A model generated the notes under the pieces. The model did no database searches. It was not told the DNA's origin and was given only the letters and a program-made list of their open reading frames with translations. A program made the translations under genes and the position numbers. 64,000 bases of DNA, from positions 1-64,000 of the forward strand of contig NZ_JBFANZ010000009.1 in the NCBI RefSeq assembly GCF_040659735.1. The letters run 5' to 3'. Shown here one piece after another: positions 34,139 through 43,325 of the stretch (positions are counted from its first letter, which is position 1; each line of letters opens with the position of its first letter). The DNA comes from Micromonospora_I sp040659735 (GTDB taxonomy: Bacteria > Actinomycetota > Actinomycetes > Mycobacteriales > Micromonosporaceae).

Positions 34139-35715
34139 CCCGCACCCGTAAGCCCGTAGGCCGTATCGCGTTTGTCGGGGCAGGTCCCGGCGACCCGGGC
34201 CTGCTGACTCGCCGGGCGCATGACGCCCTGGTCGAGGCCGACCAGGTGATCTACGACCGTGGCGTGCCCGAGTCCCTGCTCGACGCGATCCGCGGCGAGG
34301 CCAAGGACGACGCGCAGTTCAGCCCCGCCGAGGGGGTGCCGGGCGATGTCGCCAAGATGCTCATCTCGGCCGCCCGTTCCGGGCTCTCCGCCGTGCATCT
34401 GGTCGCTGGCGACCCGTTCGGTCACGACGCCGTGGTCAAGGAGGTGCAGGCGGTGGCCCGCACCGCCGTGCACTTCGAGGTCGTCCCCGGGGTCGGTCAG
34501 GCCGAGGGCGTCGCGACCTACGCCGGCGTGCCGCTGCCCGGCGTACGGACCGTGGCCGATGTCGACGACGTCGCGGCGCTCGACTTCGAGGCGCTGGCGG
34601 CGGCGATCGGTCGTGGCTCGCTCGCGCTCGCCGTGGACGCCGGTGATCTGGCGGCCATCCGCGACGGCCTGCTCGCCGCGGGCGTCGACGGTACGACCGC
34701 GGTGGGCGTGACCGGCGACGGCACCGGAGAGACGCAGTACACGACGACTTCCACCGTCGACAGCTTCGTCGCGGCCGCGCTCGGCTTCACCGGTCGGGTC
34801 GTGCTGACCGTCGGTGGCGGGGTGACCCAGCGCGACAAGCTGAGCTGGTGGGAGAACCGTCCGCTCTACGGGTGGAAGGTGCTCGTTCCCCGCACCAAGG
34901 AGCAGGCCGGCGTGATGAGCGCCCGGCTCCGCGCCTACGGGGCGATCCCCTGTGAGGTGCCGACCATCGCCGTCGAGCCCCCGCGCACGCCGGCCCAGAT
35001 GGAGCGGGCCGTGAAGGGCCTCGTCGACGGACGCTACGCGTGGGTCATCTTCACCTCGGTCAACGCGGTGCGCGCGGTGTGGGAGAAGTTCGCCGAACAC
35101 GGGCTCGACGCCCGTCACTTCGGCGGCGTAAAGATCGCCTGCATCGGTGAGGCGACCGCGGACGCCGTACGTGACTTCGGCATCCAGCCGGAGCTGGTGC
35201 CGGCCGGCGAGCAGTCGTCGGAAGGCCTGCTGGCCGAGTTCTCGCCGCACGACGAGGTCCTCGACCCGGTCGGCCGGGTGCTGCTGCCCCGTGCCGACAT
35301 CGCGACCGAGACGCTCGCCGCCGGGCTGACCGAGCTAGGCTGGGAGGTCGACGACGTGACCGCCTACCGGACGGTCCGGGCGGCTCCGCCGCCGGCCGAG
35401 ATCCGCGACGCGATCAAGTCGGGTGGCTTCGACGCCGTGCTCTTCACCTCGTCCTCGACCGTGCGCAATCTGGTCGGCATCGCCGGCAAGCCGCACGCCC
35501 GCACCGTGGTTGCGGTGATCGGTCCGAAGACGGCGGAGACGGCGACGGAGTTCGGCCTCCGGGTCGACGTGCAGCCGGCGCACGCATCGGTGCCGGATTT
35601 GGTGGAGGCGCTCGCGTCCTACGCCGTGGAGCTGCGGGAGAAGCTGGCGGCCATGCCGGCGAAGCAGCGCCGTGGTTCCAAGGTGCAGGGACCGACCGCC
35701 TTGAGGTTCCGCTGA
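34135..35715 (+). CDS. hemD: Fused uroporphyrinogen-III C-methyltransferase/uroporphyrinogen-III synthase
   Basis: A 526-aa two-domain protein typical of actinobacteria. The N-terminal tetrapyrrole methylase domain (about 8-240) has FVGAGPGDPGLLT and the substrate loop VAGDPFGHD, and would make precorrin-2 for sirohaem or cobalamin. The C-terminal HemD domain (about 245-500), beginning WKVLVPRTKEQAG, closes and inverts ring D of hydroxymethylbilane; FTSVNAVRAVWEKF and FTSSSTVRNLVG are recognisable. ATG 34135 overlaps hemC. Whether the methylase is fully active cannot be judged. It ends 50 nt before hemB. Confidence 0.93.
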   Translation: MTRTRKPVGRIAFVGAGPGDPGLLTRRAHDALVEADQVIYDRGVPESLLDAIRGEAKDDAQFSPAEGVPGDVAKMLISAARSGLSAVHLVAGDPFGHDAVVKEVQAVARTAVHFEVVPGVGQAEGVATYAGVPLPGVRTVADVDDVAALDFEALAAAIGRGSLALAVDAGDLAAIRDGLLAAGVDGTTAVGVTGDGTGETQYTTTSTVDSFVAAALGFTGRVVLTVGGGVTQRDKLSWWENRPLYGWKVLVPRTKEQAGVMSARLRAYGAIPCEVPTIAVEPPRTPAQMERAVKGLVDGRYAWVIFTSVNAVRAVWEKFAEHGLDARHFGGVKIACIGEATADAVRDFGIQPELVPAGEQSSEGLLAEFSPHDEVLDPVGRVLLPRADIATETLAAGLTELGWEVDDVTAYRTVRAAPPPAEIRDAIKSGGFDAVLFTSSSTVRNLVGIAGKPHARTVVAVIGPKTAETATEFGLRVDVQPAHASVPDLVEALASYAVELREKLAAMPAKQRRGSKVQGPTALRFR

Positions 35716-35765
35716 GCTTGCGAAGCGGAGCGGCTAGCTGAGCCGCTGAACCGTTAGGAGTCGTG

Positions 35766-36749
35766 ATGTCCTACCCGGAGGTGCGCCCGCGCCGCCTGCG
35801 ACGCAACGCGCCCCTGCGTCGGCTCGTCGAGGAGACGCGGGTCGCGCCGGCCGAACTGGTGCTGCCGCTCTTCGTCAAGGAGGGGCTGACCGAGCCTCGT
35901 CCGATCGCCTCGCTCCCCGGTGTCGTGCAGCATTCCCGCGACTCGCTGCGTAAGGCGGCGGTCGAGGCGGTGCAGGCGGGAGTGGGCGGCCTGATGCTCT
36001 TCGGAGTGCCGACCACCCGTGATGAGACCGGTTCGGCCGGTCTCGACCCGGACGGCATCCTCAACGTCGCGATCCGCGACGTGGCTGCCGAGGTCGGCGA
36101 CGCGACCGTCGTGATGAGCGACCTCTGCCTGGACGAGTTCACCTCGCACGGGCACTGCGGGTTGCTCACGCCGGACGGCGCCGTGGACAACGATGCGACG
36201 CTGACCGCGTACGGCGAGATGGCGGTCGTCCAGGCCGCCGCCGGCGCGGGCGTGGTCGGGCCGTCCGGGATGATGGACGGGCAGGTAGGGGCGATCCGGC
36301 GGGCGTTGGACGCCGCGGGCTACCAGGACACCGCGATCCTGGCGTACGCGGCGAAGTACGCCTCGGCGTTCTTCGGTCCGTTCCGGGACGCGGTGGAGTC
36401 CACGTTGCAGGGCGACCGTTGCACCTACCAGCAGGACCCGGCCAACCTGCGCGAGTCGCTGCGCGAGGTCGAGCTGGATGTCGCCGAGGGCGCCGACATG
36501 GTGATGGTGAAGCCCGCGCTGCCCTACCTGGACGTGCTCGCGGCGGTCCGCGCCGCGGTGGACGTGCCGGTGGCGGCCTATCAGGTCTCCGGCGAGTACG
36601 CGATGGTCGAGGCAGCGGCGGCCAACGGCTGGATCGATCGCGAGCGCGTCATCATGGAGTCGCTCACGTCGATCCGGCGCGCCGGCGCGCAGATCATCCT
36701 CACCTACTGGGCCGTCGAGGCCGCTCGCCTGCTCCGCGACCGCTACTGA
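35766..36749 (+). CDS. hemB: Delta-aminolevulinic acid dehydratase (porphobilinogen synthase)
   Basis: Condenses two 5-aminolevulinates to porphobilinogen. It has 327 aa. Schiff-base lysines are Lys197 (YAAKYAS) and Lys249 (VMVKPALPY). The metal region reads DLCLDEFTSHGHCG, so one of the three zinc cysteines of the animal type is Asp, a mixed-metal pattern. AGGAG lies 5 nt before ATG 35766; the GTG 3 nt upstream is less likely. Last gene of the rex-hem run, closed by a strong hairpin. Confidence 0.96.
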   Translation: MSYPEVRPRRLRRNAPLRRLVEETRVAPAELVLPLFVKEGLTEPRPIASLPGVVQHSRDSLRKAAVEAVQAGVGGLMLFGVPTTRDETGSAGLDPDGILNVAIRDVAAEVGDATVVMSDLCLDEFTSHGHCGLLTPDGAVDNDATLTAYGEMAVVQAAAGAGVVGPSGMMDGQVGAIRRALDAAGYQDTAILAYAAKYASAFFGPFRDAVESTLQGDRCTYQQDPANLRESLREVELDVAEGADMVMVKPALPYLDVLAAVRAAVDVPVAAYQVSGEYAMVEAAAANGWIDRERVIMESLTSIRRAGAQIILTYWAVEAARLLRDRY

Positions 36750-36858
36750 CGGCGACCGCGCCGCGCGGTCGCCGGACATCCCGACGTTCGGCGACGCACC
36801 GGCCAGCACGGCACCGGCTGGCGCGGAACTGCGCGGTTGTTGCCCCTCGCTAGCGCGA

Positions 36859-36891
36859 CGGCCCGCCACCCCGTTCCGGGGTGGCGGGCCG
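36859..36891. terminator. Bidirectional hairpin terminator after hemB
   Basis: Perfect 15-bp arms (CGGCCCGCCACCCCG at 36859-36873, complement at 36877-36891) with a TTC loop. It lies between the convergent hemB and the extracellular nuclease gene. Confidence 0.9.
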
Positions 36892-36912
36892 CTTCGCGGT
36901 CAGGTCATGCCG

Positions 36913-39900
36913 CTAGTCGTTGTTGGTGATCGTGCCGATCGCCACCGCGTCCGCGAGGCGCAGGCCGGGGACGCCGGCGACGAGGAACGACAGCTTCTCG
37001 TCCGACTCACGCTTGCGGTCACCGCGGACCGAGACGGTGAAGGTGAGCGACGTCTCGCCGGCCGCCAGCGTCTTGCATCCGGCGTACGGGTCGTAGTCCG
37101 AGGCCGGTGACGCGGTGATCCGCAGCGTCGTGGCGCAGATCAGCGCCGGCTGGGACAGCGGCCGGGACGTCCGAACCGTGAACACCATCGGCGTCGCGCC
37201 GTGGTCACCCTCGACCACCGACACGTCGCCGACGGTCAACGACGGCCGGGACCGGAAGCGGGCCACCTGCGGATCGTGGTCGCTGGATCCACGCGAGCCA
37301 TCGCCGTCGTAACCCGGCGTCCAGTCCGCGTTGATGTGCGCCGCCCGCATCTGCACCAGGTCGCCGTAGAGCGGCCCGTTGACGAAGAGGTGGTCCAGCG
37401 TCTGCACCTGCCCGCCGAAGACGTACGAGTACGCCGCCGATGGGGCCTCCGCGGCCAGGTTGTCCCAGAGGTTGCGCAGCCCGGCGTCGTAGAGCGGCGC
37501 CAACTGGTCCGACGGCGTCGGTGACGCCGCGGTGGCGATCGGGTCGTCCGGGCGGGGGAAGACGTTGAGATCGCCGCCGTAGATGACCCGGGCGTTGGCG
37601 TCGGCCGCCTCGATCGCGCTGACGATCGCCGCGCCGTACGCCGCCTGCTCCCGCCGCTGTCCGACCCGGGCGTCCGGGGTCGACGAGTAGTGGTTGCTCA
37701 GCGCCCACAAGGTGAGGTGCTCGGTCGAGCCCGGGGCCGCGAGGACGTTGAACTTCGCCACCTGCGGCGCCCGCGTGAAGACCTTGGTGCCGTCAACGCC
37801 GGTCGAGCGGTCCAGGTCGGCCGGGAGTTCGGCGTTGAGCGTCTTCGGGTTCTGCACCTCGGCGTTGCTGGCCAGGCCCGCTGCCCGGTACTGCACGGCC
37901 GGAGTCGAGCCGAGCACGGCGTCGTTGTCGCTCGCCGCGGCGAGCGACAGCCGATCGGTCCGGTACAGGAACGCCGAGGTGATGCCGCGGGCGTCCGCGC
38001 CGGTCCGGTCGTACGCGGCGGCGTAGCTCGGACCGCCCGCGGCCGACGCGGCCAGCGCCAACTCCTGGAGGGTGTCCGGGGCGCCGTCGGCGTTGTCGGT
38101 GTCGCCGCAGACCAGCGCGGATCCCGAGACGGAGCAGATGTCCTGGTCCTCCGCCTCCTGAACGAGGATCAGATCAGGGGAGTGCAGGTCGTTCTTGATC
38201 TGGTCGGCGAGCGCGGTGAGGGCGCTGTTGTACTCCTCGGCGCTGGCCGGGACATAGTCGAACGGTGGGCTGACGCCGGTGCAGCCGGAGTTGCCCGTGA
38301 AGTCGCAGCCGTCGAACGGGTCGTCGCGGAAGTCGTACAGGTTGTGCACGTTGTACGTGGCGACGGAGAACTCCTCCGAGCGCTTCGCCGGCTGCGGCGG
38401 GTGGTTGGCCGCCGGGTCGGGGCCGGCGCCGAAGGACGCCCGCTCGACCTGGATGCCGTACTTGCTGAAGGAGTAGGAGACGGCGCCGACCGCGTCGGTG
38501 GTCAGGGTGTCGAAGCTGTGCACGGGGGGCAACATCGCCGCGCTGTCCTGCGCGGTCCACTTCACCCCGGTCGTACCCAGCATGATCCGCTGCCCGTTGC
38601 CGTCGTCGAAGCGCTGGCCGGGGTTGTTGTCGAGCGGGTGCGCGTCGCGGAAGGTCCGCCGGGCGTACGGGTCGGTGCGCTTCAGCAGCGCGTCGTCCCG
38701 GTCCACCAGCCAGATCTCGGAGTCCGCCGTGGACGCGAAGGTGCTGCGTGGGCTGATCGCGCCGCTGCCGGCCCGGACCCGCATCCGGGTGCCCTCGTTG
38801 CGCTCCCAGAACCGGTCCGCGGCGGCCAATTCGGCCGGCGGGGTCGCGTCGGTGATCTGGACTCCGGTGCTGACGTCGACACCGGAAGCCAGCTTCTGGA
38901 CCAGCGAGGCGCCGGTGAGCTGGGTCAGGAAGGAGAACTCGGCGACGCGGGCCCGCAGGACCACCTCGTCGCCGACGGTCGGCACGTAACCGCCGATGAG
39001 CGAGGTGTTGCCGCCCATGAAGACGAAGATTCCGTCCGAGCTGGTCGGGTCCGCGTCCGCGGCGCCGAGACGGCTCTGCAGGAAGAAGCCGTACTGCGGC
39101 GCGCCGGCCGAGGTGCGCGCGAGCGTGCGCTGGGTGATCACGCCACGCACGTCGTACAGGATGCTGCTGCTGCCGTTTCCGGACGCCGGGGCGAGCGGCG
39201 AGCGGTCGCCGCGGCCCGACTCGGTATCCGTGGTCGGGCCCTGCACGTCACCCACCGTGAGCACGGTGGTCACCTGGATCGTGAGGGAGCACGTCGAGGT
39301 GCTGCCGTCGGTGTCGGTCGCGGTGATCGTCGCGCCGTACGAGCCGGCGGGCAGATCGGCCCTTGCCGTGATCGTCGCCTGCGCCGTGCCGCCCACGCCG
39401 GCGGCGGGGGAGAAGCCGGTACGCGAAATGGAGCCGTGGGCCGGTGCGGGCGTGACCGCGGTGACGGCGAGGTCGACGACGGTGTCGTCGGGGTCCGTCG
39501 CGGTGACAATCCGCTCCGCCGCCGTTCCCACCGGGGTGGCCAGGGGGCCGCCGCAGGTGAGCACCGCGGGCTCGTCGACCGGGCCGCCGCCTTCCATCGC
39601 GTGCGCGCCGAGCCCTTCGAACGTGTCGATGGCGAACCCGGCCCACTGCGTGGCCGGGTCGAAGGCGTCGGTCGGATCGGTGTCGCCGGCGGCGACCGGG
39701 GAGAGCCGGCGGAGGGTGTTGTCGGCGGTGCTGGTCACGCCGGCGCCCCACTCGGTGCCGGGGTCGACGCCGACCTGGCCGAGCGAGTCGATGACGGCGC
39801 CACCGGCGCCGCCCTTGCGCAGCACGATCGCGTCGTCGCCGTTGAAGAGGGCGGCACCGGTCGTCTGGTCGGCTTGGGCGAGGACCGCGGCAGCGGCCGA

Positions 39901-40248
39901 GGAGTGCGCGAAGACGAAGACGTCCCCGCTCGCCACCGTGCCGGTGAGCGCGATGTTCGTCGACGTGGACGCGCCGTTGAAGTAGAGCTGGAGCAGGTAT
40001 TGGCCGGCGGCCAGATCGACGGCGGCGCCGGTGCCGTTGTAGAGCTCGATCGCCTTGTTGTTCGAGGATCCCTCGACGTACTCGGAGATCAGCAGTTCCG
40101 TGGGCGCGGCGTTCGCCGCGGTCGGTGCGAAACCGATGGCGGCGACGGTCGCGGCCATGCCGGTCGTGACCGCGACGAGCGATCGGAGCGAGCTCCGCCG
40201 CCGCGATCGGCCGGTCGGCGGGAGAAATATGGCGCGCAAACGGCGCAT
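36913..40248 (-). CDS. ExeM/NucH-type extracellular endonuclease with lamin-tail and Calx-beta domains
   Basis: A 1111-aa secreted protein. A signal peptide with a twin-arginine-like run (SRRRSSLRSL) ends near AANAA (about 48). A lamin-tail domain (about 50-200, LLISEYVEGSSNNKAIELYN) is followed by an Ig/cadherin-like segment (about 235-335) and an OB-like region. Then comes a metal-dependent endonuclease/exonuclease/phosphatase domain (about 635-990) with VATYNVHNLYD, LVQEAED, YGGDLNVFP and the final SDHDP. A Calx-beta-like domain (about 1000-1105) ends it. It probably degrades extracellular DNA. ATG 40248 has GGAGG upstream. Confidence 0.9.
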   Translation of the reverse strand: MRRLRAIFLPPTGRSRRRSSLRSLVAVTTGMAATVAAIGFAPTAANAAPTELLISEYVEGSSNNKAIELYNGTGAAVDLAAGQYLLQLYFNGASTSTNIALTGTVASGDVFVFAHSSAAAAVLAQADQTTGAALFNGDDAIVLRKGGAGGAVIDSLGQVGVDPGTEWGAGVTSTADNTLRRLSPVAAGDTDPTDAFDPATQWAGFAIDTFEGLGAHAMEGGGPVDEPAVLTCGGPLATPVGTAAERIVTATDPDDTVVDLAVTAVTPAPAHGSISRTGFSPAAGVGGTAQATITARADLPAGSYGATITATDTDGSTSTCSLTIQVTTVLTVGDVQGPTTDTESGRGDRSPLAPASGNGSSSILYDVRGVITQRTLARTSAGAPQYGFFLQSRLGAADADPTSSDGIFVFMGGNTSLIGGYVPTVGDEVVLRARVAEFSFLTQLTGASLVQKLASGVDVSTGVQITDATPPAELAAADRFWERNEGTRMRVRAGSGAISPRSTFASTADSEIWLVDRDDALLKRTDPYARRTFRDAHPLDNNPGQRFDDGNGQRIMLGTTGVKWTAQDSAAMLPPVHSFDTLTTDAVGAVSYSFSKYGIQVERASFGAGPDPAANHPPQPAKRSEEFSVATYNVHNLYDFRDDPFDGCDFTGNSGCTGVSPPFDYVPASAEEYNSALTALADQIKNDLHSPDLILVQEAEDQDICSVSGSALVCGDTDNADGAPDTLQELALAASAAGGPSYAAAYDRTGADARGITSAFLYRTDRLSLAAASDNDAVLGSTPAVQYRAAGLASNAEVQNPKTLNAELPADLDRSTGVDGTKVFTRAPQVAKFNVLAAPGSTEHLTLWALSNHYSSTPDARVGQRREQAAYGAAIVSAIEAADANARVIYGGDLNVFPRPDDPIATAASPTPSDQLAPLYDAGLRNLWDNLAAEAPSAAYSYVFGGQVQTLDHLFVNGPLYGDLVQMRAAHINADWTPGYDGDGSRGSSDHDPQVARFRSRPSLTVGDVSVVEGDHGATPMVFTVRTSRPLSQPALICATTLRITASPASDYDPYAGCKTLAAGETSLTFTVSVRGDRKRESDEKLSFLVAGVPGLRLADAVAIGTITNND

Positions 40249-40376
40249 GGAGCCTCCACAGGGGGCGGGCAGGGTTCAACGAACGTTAAGGCGCGCTTCT
40301 GTCCGCCGTCTATCCCCCAGGGGGCTGTGTGATGAACCTTCCGGGTCAGATCATCCCCGGCAGGTCCCGCCCCCGA

Positions 40377-41408
40377 TCAGCTCGGGCGCTCCGCGTCGAG
40401 CCGGTGCGCGATCTCCGCCACGTCGGCGCCGAATTCCCACCAGTCCCGGTCGGGTTCGAAGCCCAGCTCGGCATTGACCTTCAGCATCGACTCGTTCGCC
40501 TGGGCGTTCCAGGTCTGCACCTCGGCCAGCTTCGGCTCCGCGGCGCGCAGCTCGAAGAGCATCCGGGCCTTGATCGCGCGGTCGATGCCGTAGCCGCGAT
40601 GGCGCTGCGCCACGATCGTGTCGTACTGGTCGGCGCGGGTCGGGTGCTGCGCCGGCACGACCACCTCGGTGAGGCCCGCGACCTCGCCGGTCTGCTCGTG
40701 GATCGCGAGGACGACGTACGGCTTCATGCCGCGGCGGTGCAGGCACGCCAGGCTGTCACGCAACCGCTGCGAGTCGTATGAGCTGGGGCGTAGCTCCAGA
40801 TCGCCGTCCTCGACGTCGCGCGTCTCCGCTTTCGCGCGCGCGTAGGCCTCGATCATGTACGGGTCGTCGGGGCCACCCGGGTGGAACTCGATCCGGTAGC
40901 CGGCCGAGACCCCCCGGGCCATTTCGCCGAGCGCCAGCCAATCCACTGAGGACAACTGGAGCACGCTCCGCGTTTCGACGTATTCCCTCGTGAAGCCGAG
41001 CGACTCGTAGAACGACACCGCCGGCGTGCCGCCGATGACCTCGACCCCGAGCGCCGAGAAGCCCTCGTGATAGACCCGGCGGGCGGCCGTGGCGAGCAGT
41101 CGCCGGCCGACTCCCCGGCGCCGGATGCTCGGATGCACCAGCACCTCGACGACTCCGATGTCACCGAGCAACAGCAGGTTGACGTATCCGAGGATCCGCC
41201 CTGGTAGCCCGTCCGCGTCCGGGTCCTGCTCGGCGACCCACGAGATCCGCCGTTCGCCGGGCATTGTTTCGGCCAGATATTCCCGCAGGAAGCTGTTCTG
41301 CCACAGTGGATCGTCGGGCAGATCAGTCATGAACACCGCGTTGAGCGTGTCCAGCACCGACTGGAGCTCGGCGGACGACGCCGTCCTGGCATCCCACTCG
41401 CGCACCAT
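40377..41408 (-). CDS. Tandem GNAT acetyltransferase
   Basis: A protein of about 343 aa with two GNAT-fold halves. The first carries a full acetyl-CoA motif A (VLVHPSIRRRGVGRRLL, about 90-106) and FYESLGF. The second has a degenerate version (VAQRHRGYGIDRAIK) and a late ELGFEPDRDWWEFG motif. The double-GNAT layout resembles mycothiol synthase MshD, but the sequence looks like a general actinobacterial tandem GNAT. Substrate unknown. ATG 41408 is chosen among three clustered start codons. Confidence 0.85.
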   Translation of the reverse strand: MVREWDARTASSAELQSVLDTLNAVFMTDLPDDPLWQNSFLREYLAETMPGERRISWVAEQDPDADGLPGRILGYVNLLLLGDIGVVEVLVHPSIRRRGVGRRLLATAARRVYHEGFSALGVEVIGGTPAVSFYESLGFTREYVETRSVLQLSSVDWLALGEMARGVSAGYRIEFHPGGPDDPYMIEAYARAKAETRDVEDGDLELRPSSYDSQRLRDSLACLHRRGMKPYVVLAIHEQTGEVAGLTEVVVPAQHPTRADQYDTIVAQRHRGYGIDRAIKARMLFELRAAEPKLAEVQTWNAQANESMLKVNAELGFEPDRDWWEFGADVAEIAHRLDAERPS

Positions 41409-41480
41409 CACGGGTCTAGCTTGCCGCTATCCGCAGCTGGGCGGAAGTGCCTGGTGCGGAAATGTGCCGAGAGAATAACG

Positions 41481-42773
41481 CTACGTGCGACTGCGCCGAC
41501 CGTACTCGTTGGCGGTGTCGAACACGTCCTGCGCGTATGGGCGGACGTCATTGTAGGAGAGAATGGCCTTCCACCAGTCCTGCGCGACGGTGAGGTCCCG
41601 CCCCTGCTTGCACAGGTAGTTGCCGGCTGCGAGAGCGGCGTCATGGATGTTGTTGGGGTCCTTCACGCCGTTGTTGTCGGCGTCGGCGCCTATCTCCCGC
41701 CAGGTGGTCGGGATGAACTGCATCGGGCCGATGGCGCGGTCGTAGATGAGGTCTCCGTCGATCTCGCCCCGATCGGTGTCGGTGATCTGTAGCGTCCCAC
41801 CCTGGCCGTTGAGGGCCGGACCGACGATCTTGGGCGATGCCTGGCCGTCGGGTTGCAGTGTGGCCGTGTTGGCCCGACCGTGCTGTGATTCGACCTTGCC
41901 GATGGCGGCGAGGGTGGTCCAGGTGAGCCGGCAGCCGGGCGTGGTCTGTTTGAGGACGAGCTCGGCGTAGCCGTACGCCGCCAGGGCGACCGGCGAGACG
42001 TCGAGCCGCGCGGAGAGCTGCTGCGCCCAGGCGGTCAGCACGTCGGCAGGGCGACCGCCGGTCACCGGCGCGACTCCCGGGCCCACGCCGGGCATTCCAC
42101 TCGGAGTCCCGGTCGGCGCTCCGCTGGCGCCCACCGGCAGGCCCGGCTCGCCCGGAGCCGGCTGAGCCGCGTCCGGAACCGAACTGGCCGGTTCGGGCTG
42201 ACCGGAGGCCGGCCCCGCGTCGCGGGCGGTGGCCGGGACCACGATCGCGCCGGCGACGCCGGCCGTCGCGACGAGGGTGAGCAGGAGCAGTCCGGGCAGG
42301 ATCAATCGGCCGCTCGGCCGGCGGGACCAGTCGGCGACGGCGCGTCGCGTCCGGGTTGCCGCCTGGCGGGGCGGCGGGAGCCGACGGATGGCGTGCGCGA
42401 AGGGCACCCGGAAGCGCCCGCGTCGGCTGCTGACCGGGACGGTGGCCCCGGCGTCCGCTCCGGCGGCAATCGCCGCCGTCGCCGCGCCTGCCGTGGAATC
42501 GCCGTTCGCGGTGGACGGGGTGTCACCGCTTGTCGTGGACGGGGTGTCGCCGCTCGCGGTGGACGTGGCGTCGCGCGGGTCGGCGGTGGTCGCGGTGGGG
42601 TCGTCGGTCGTGGGCGCGGTGCTGGCCGCCGGCGCCGTCTTCGACGAGGGCGCAGGCCGGGGCGCGGGCACCACGGGCGCGGTCGGCGGGCTCTCCGGCG
42701 GAGGCGTCGCGGAACGTAGTCGTCCGGCCGCCGCGGTCTCGTCCCCATTCACCACTCGTCGAGTATCACCCAT
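41481..42773 (-). CDS. Membrane-anchored lytic murein transglycosylase (MltB/SLT-like)
   Basis: A 430-aa protein. A cytoplasmic Pro/Thr-rich N terminus (1-150) holds GDTPST-type 8-residue repeats (24-bp period near 42,480-42,560). One transmembrane helix (about 156-178) and a Pro/Gly linker lead to a C-terminal transglycosylase domain (about 240-425) with the catalytic Glu in AAIGKVESQHGR and AIGPMQFIPTTWREIGADAD. It is predicted to cleave peptidoglycan glycan strands outside the membrane. It starts at ATG 42773 and is divergent from the zinc-ribbon gene. Confidence 0.88.
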   Translation of the reverse strand: MGDTRRVVNGDETAAAGRLRSATPPPESPPTAPVVPAPRPAPSSKTAPAASTAPTTDDPTATTADPRDATSTASGDTPSTTSGDTPSTANGDSTAGAATAAIAAGADAGATVPVSSRRGRFRVPFAHAIRRLPPPRQAATRTRRAVADWSRRPSGRLILPGLLLLTLVATAGVAGAIVVPATARDAGPASGQPEPASSVPDAAQPAPGEPGLPVGASGAPTGTPSGMPGVGPGVAPVTGGRPADVLTAWAQQLSARLDVSPVALAAYGYAELVLKQTTPGCRLTWTTLAAIGKVESQHGRANTATLQPDGQASPKIVGPALNGQGGTLQITDTDRGEIDGDLIYDRAIGPMQFIPTTWREIGADADNNGVKDPNNIHDAALAAGNYLCKQGRDLTVAQDWWKAILSYNDVRPYAQDVFDTANEYGRRSRT

Positions 42774-42811
42774 GAATGCACGGACGTCAGGGGCCGCCGT
42801 AGGCTTGTCGC

Positions 42812-43030
42812 ATGCCCCGGTACGAGTTTCGATGCCGCGCCTGCGGCGACACTTTCGAGGTCCACCGTCCGATGGCGGAGGCGTCCGCGCCGGCGTCCTG
42901 CCCGCAGGGACATGACGACACCGTCAAGCTGCTCTCCGCTGTCTCGGTGACCGGGCGGGGTGCCGCCGGGGGCGGGGGTCCGATTTCCGCGGGTGGGGGC
43001 GGTTGTTGCGGCGGCGCCTGCGGTTGCTGA
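42812..43030 (+). CDS. FmdB-family zinc-ribbon protein
   Basis: A 72-aa protein beginning MPRYEFRCRACGDTFEV, the FmdB/CxxC ribbon, with a second metal pair in SCPQGHDD and LLSAVSVTGRG. The C terminus is Gly/Cys-rich (GGGCCGGACGC), as often seen in actinobacterial members. FmdB was named as a putative regulator in methylotrophs, but the general role is unknown. Confidence 0.88.
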   Translation: MPRYEFRCRACGDTFEVHRPMAEASAPASCPQGHDDTVKLLSAVSVTGRGAAGGGGPISAGGGGCCGGACGC

Positions 43031-43325
43031 TGTACGGGCAACCCGCGGCCTCCGTGTAGATTGTGGATAGTTGTCCGGTATTCACGACTCCATGATCATC
43101 CGGAAAGCGTGGAAGTCTGTCCAGTTGTGCCACAACCGGGCCCACCCGGCGTCGTTGCGTCAGCCATAGCAACCCTGGTGGTATGCCGCGCGTTGAGTGA
43201 GACTTACTGGCATCGTCCCTGGTTAAGCCCTTGAGGCGGATCCGCCTGGACCGTTTCTACGATGCGCCCGGGTGCGAACGTACGGCAGCATGGATGACGA
43301 CTTCCAGGGGGGCGGAGGTTCGCGG

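Noticed and set aside
35714..35760. Short inverted repeat AGCGGCT/AGCCGCT before hemB
   Set aside because: Seven-base arms are expected by chance at this G+C content; hemB is more likely read through from hemD.
37690..40332. 880-codon open frame on the plus strand
   Set aside because: It is wholly antisense to the ExeM-type nuclease gene, has no ribosome site or recognisable domain, and is Arg/Gly/Val-rich like other shadow frames in this high-GC sequence.
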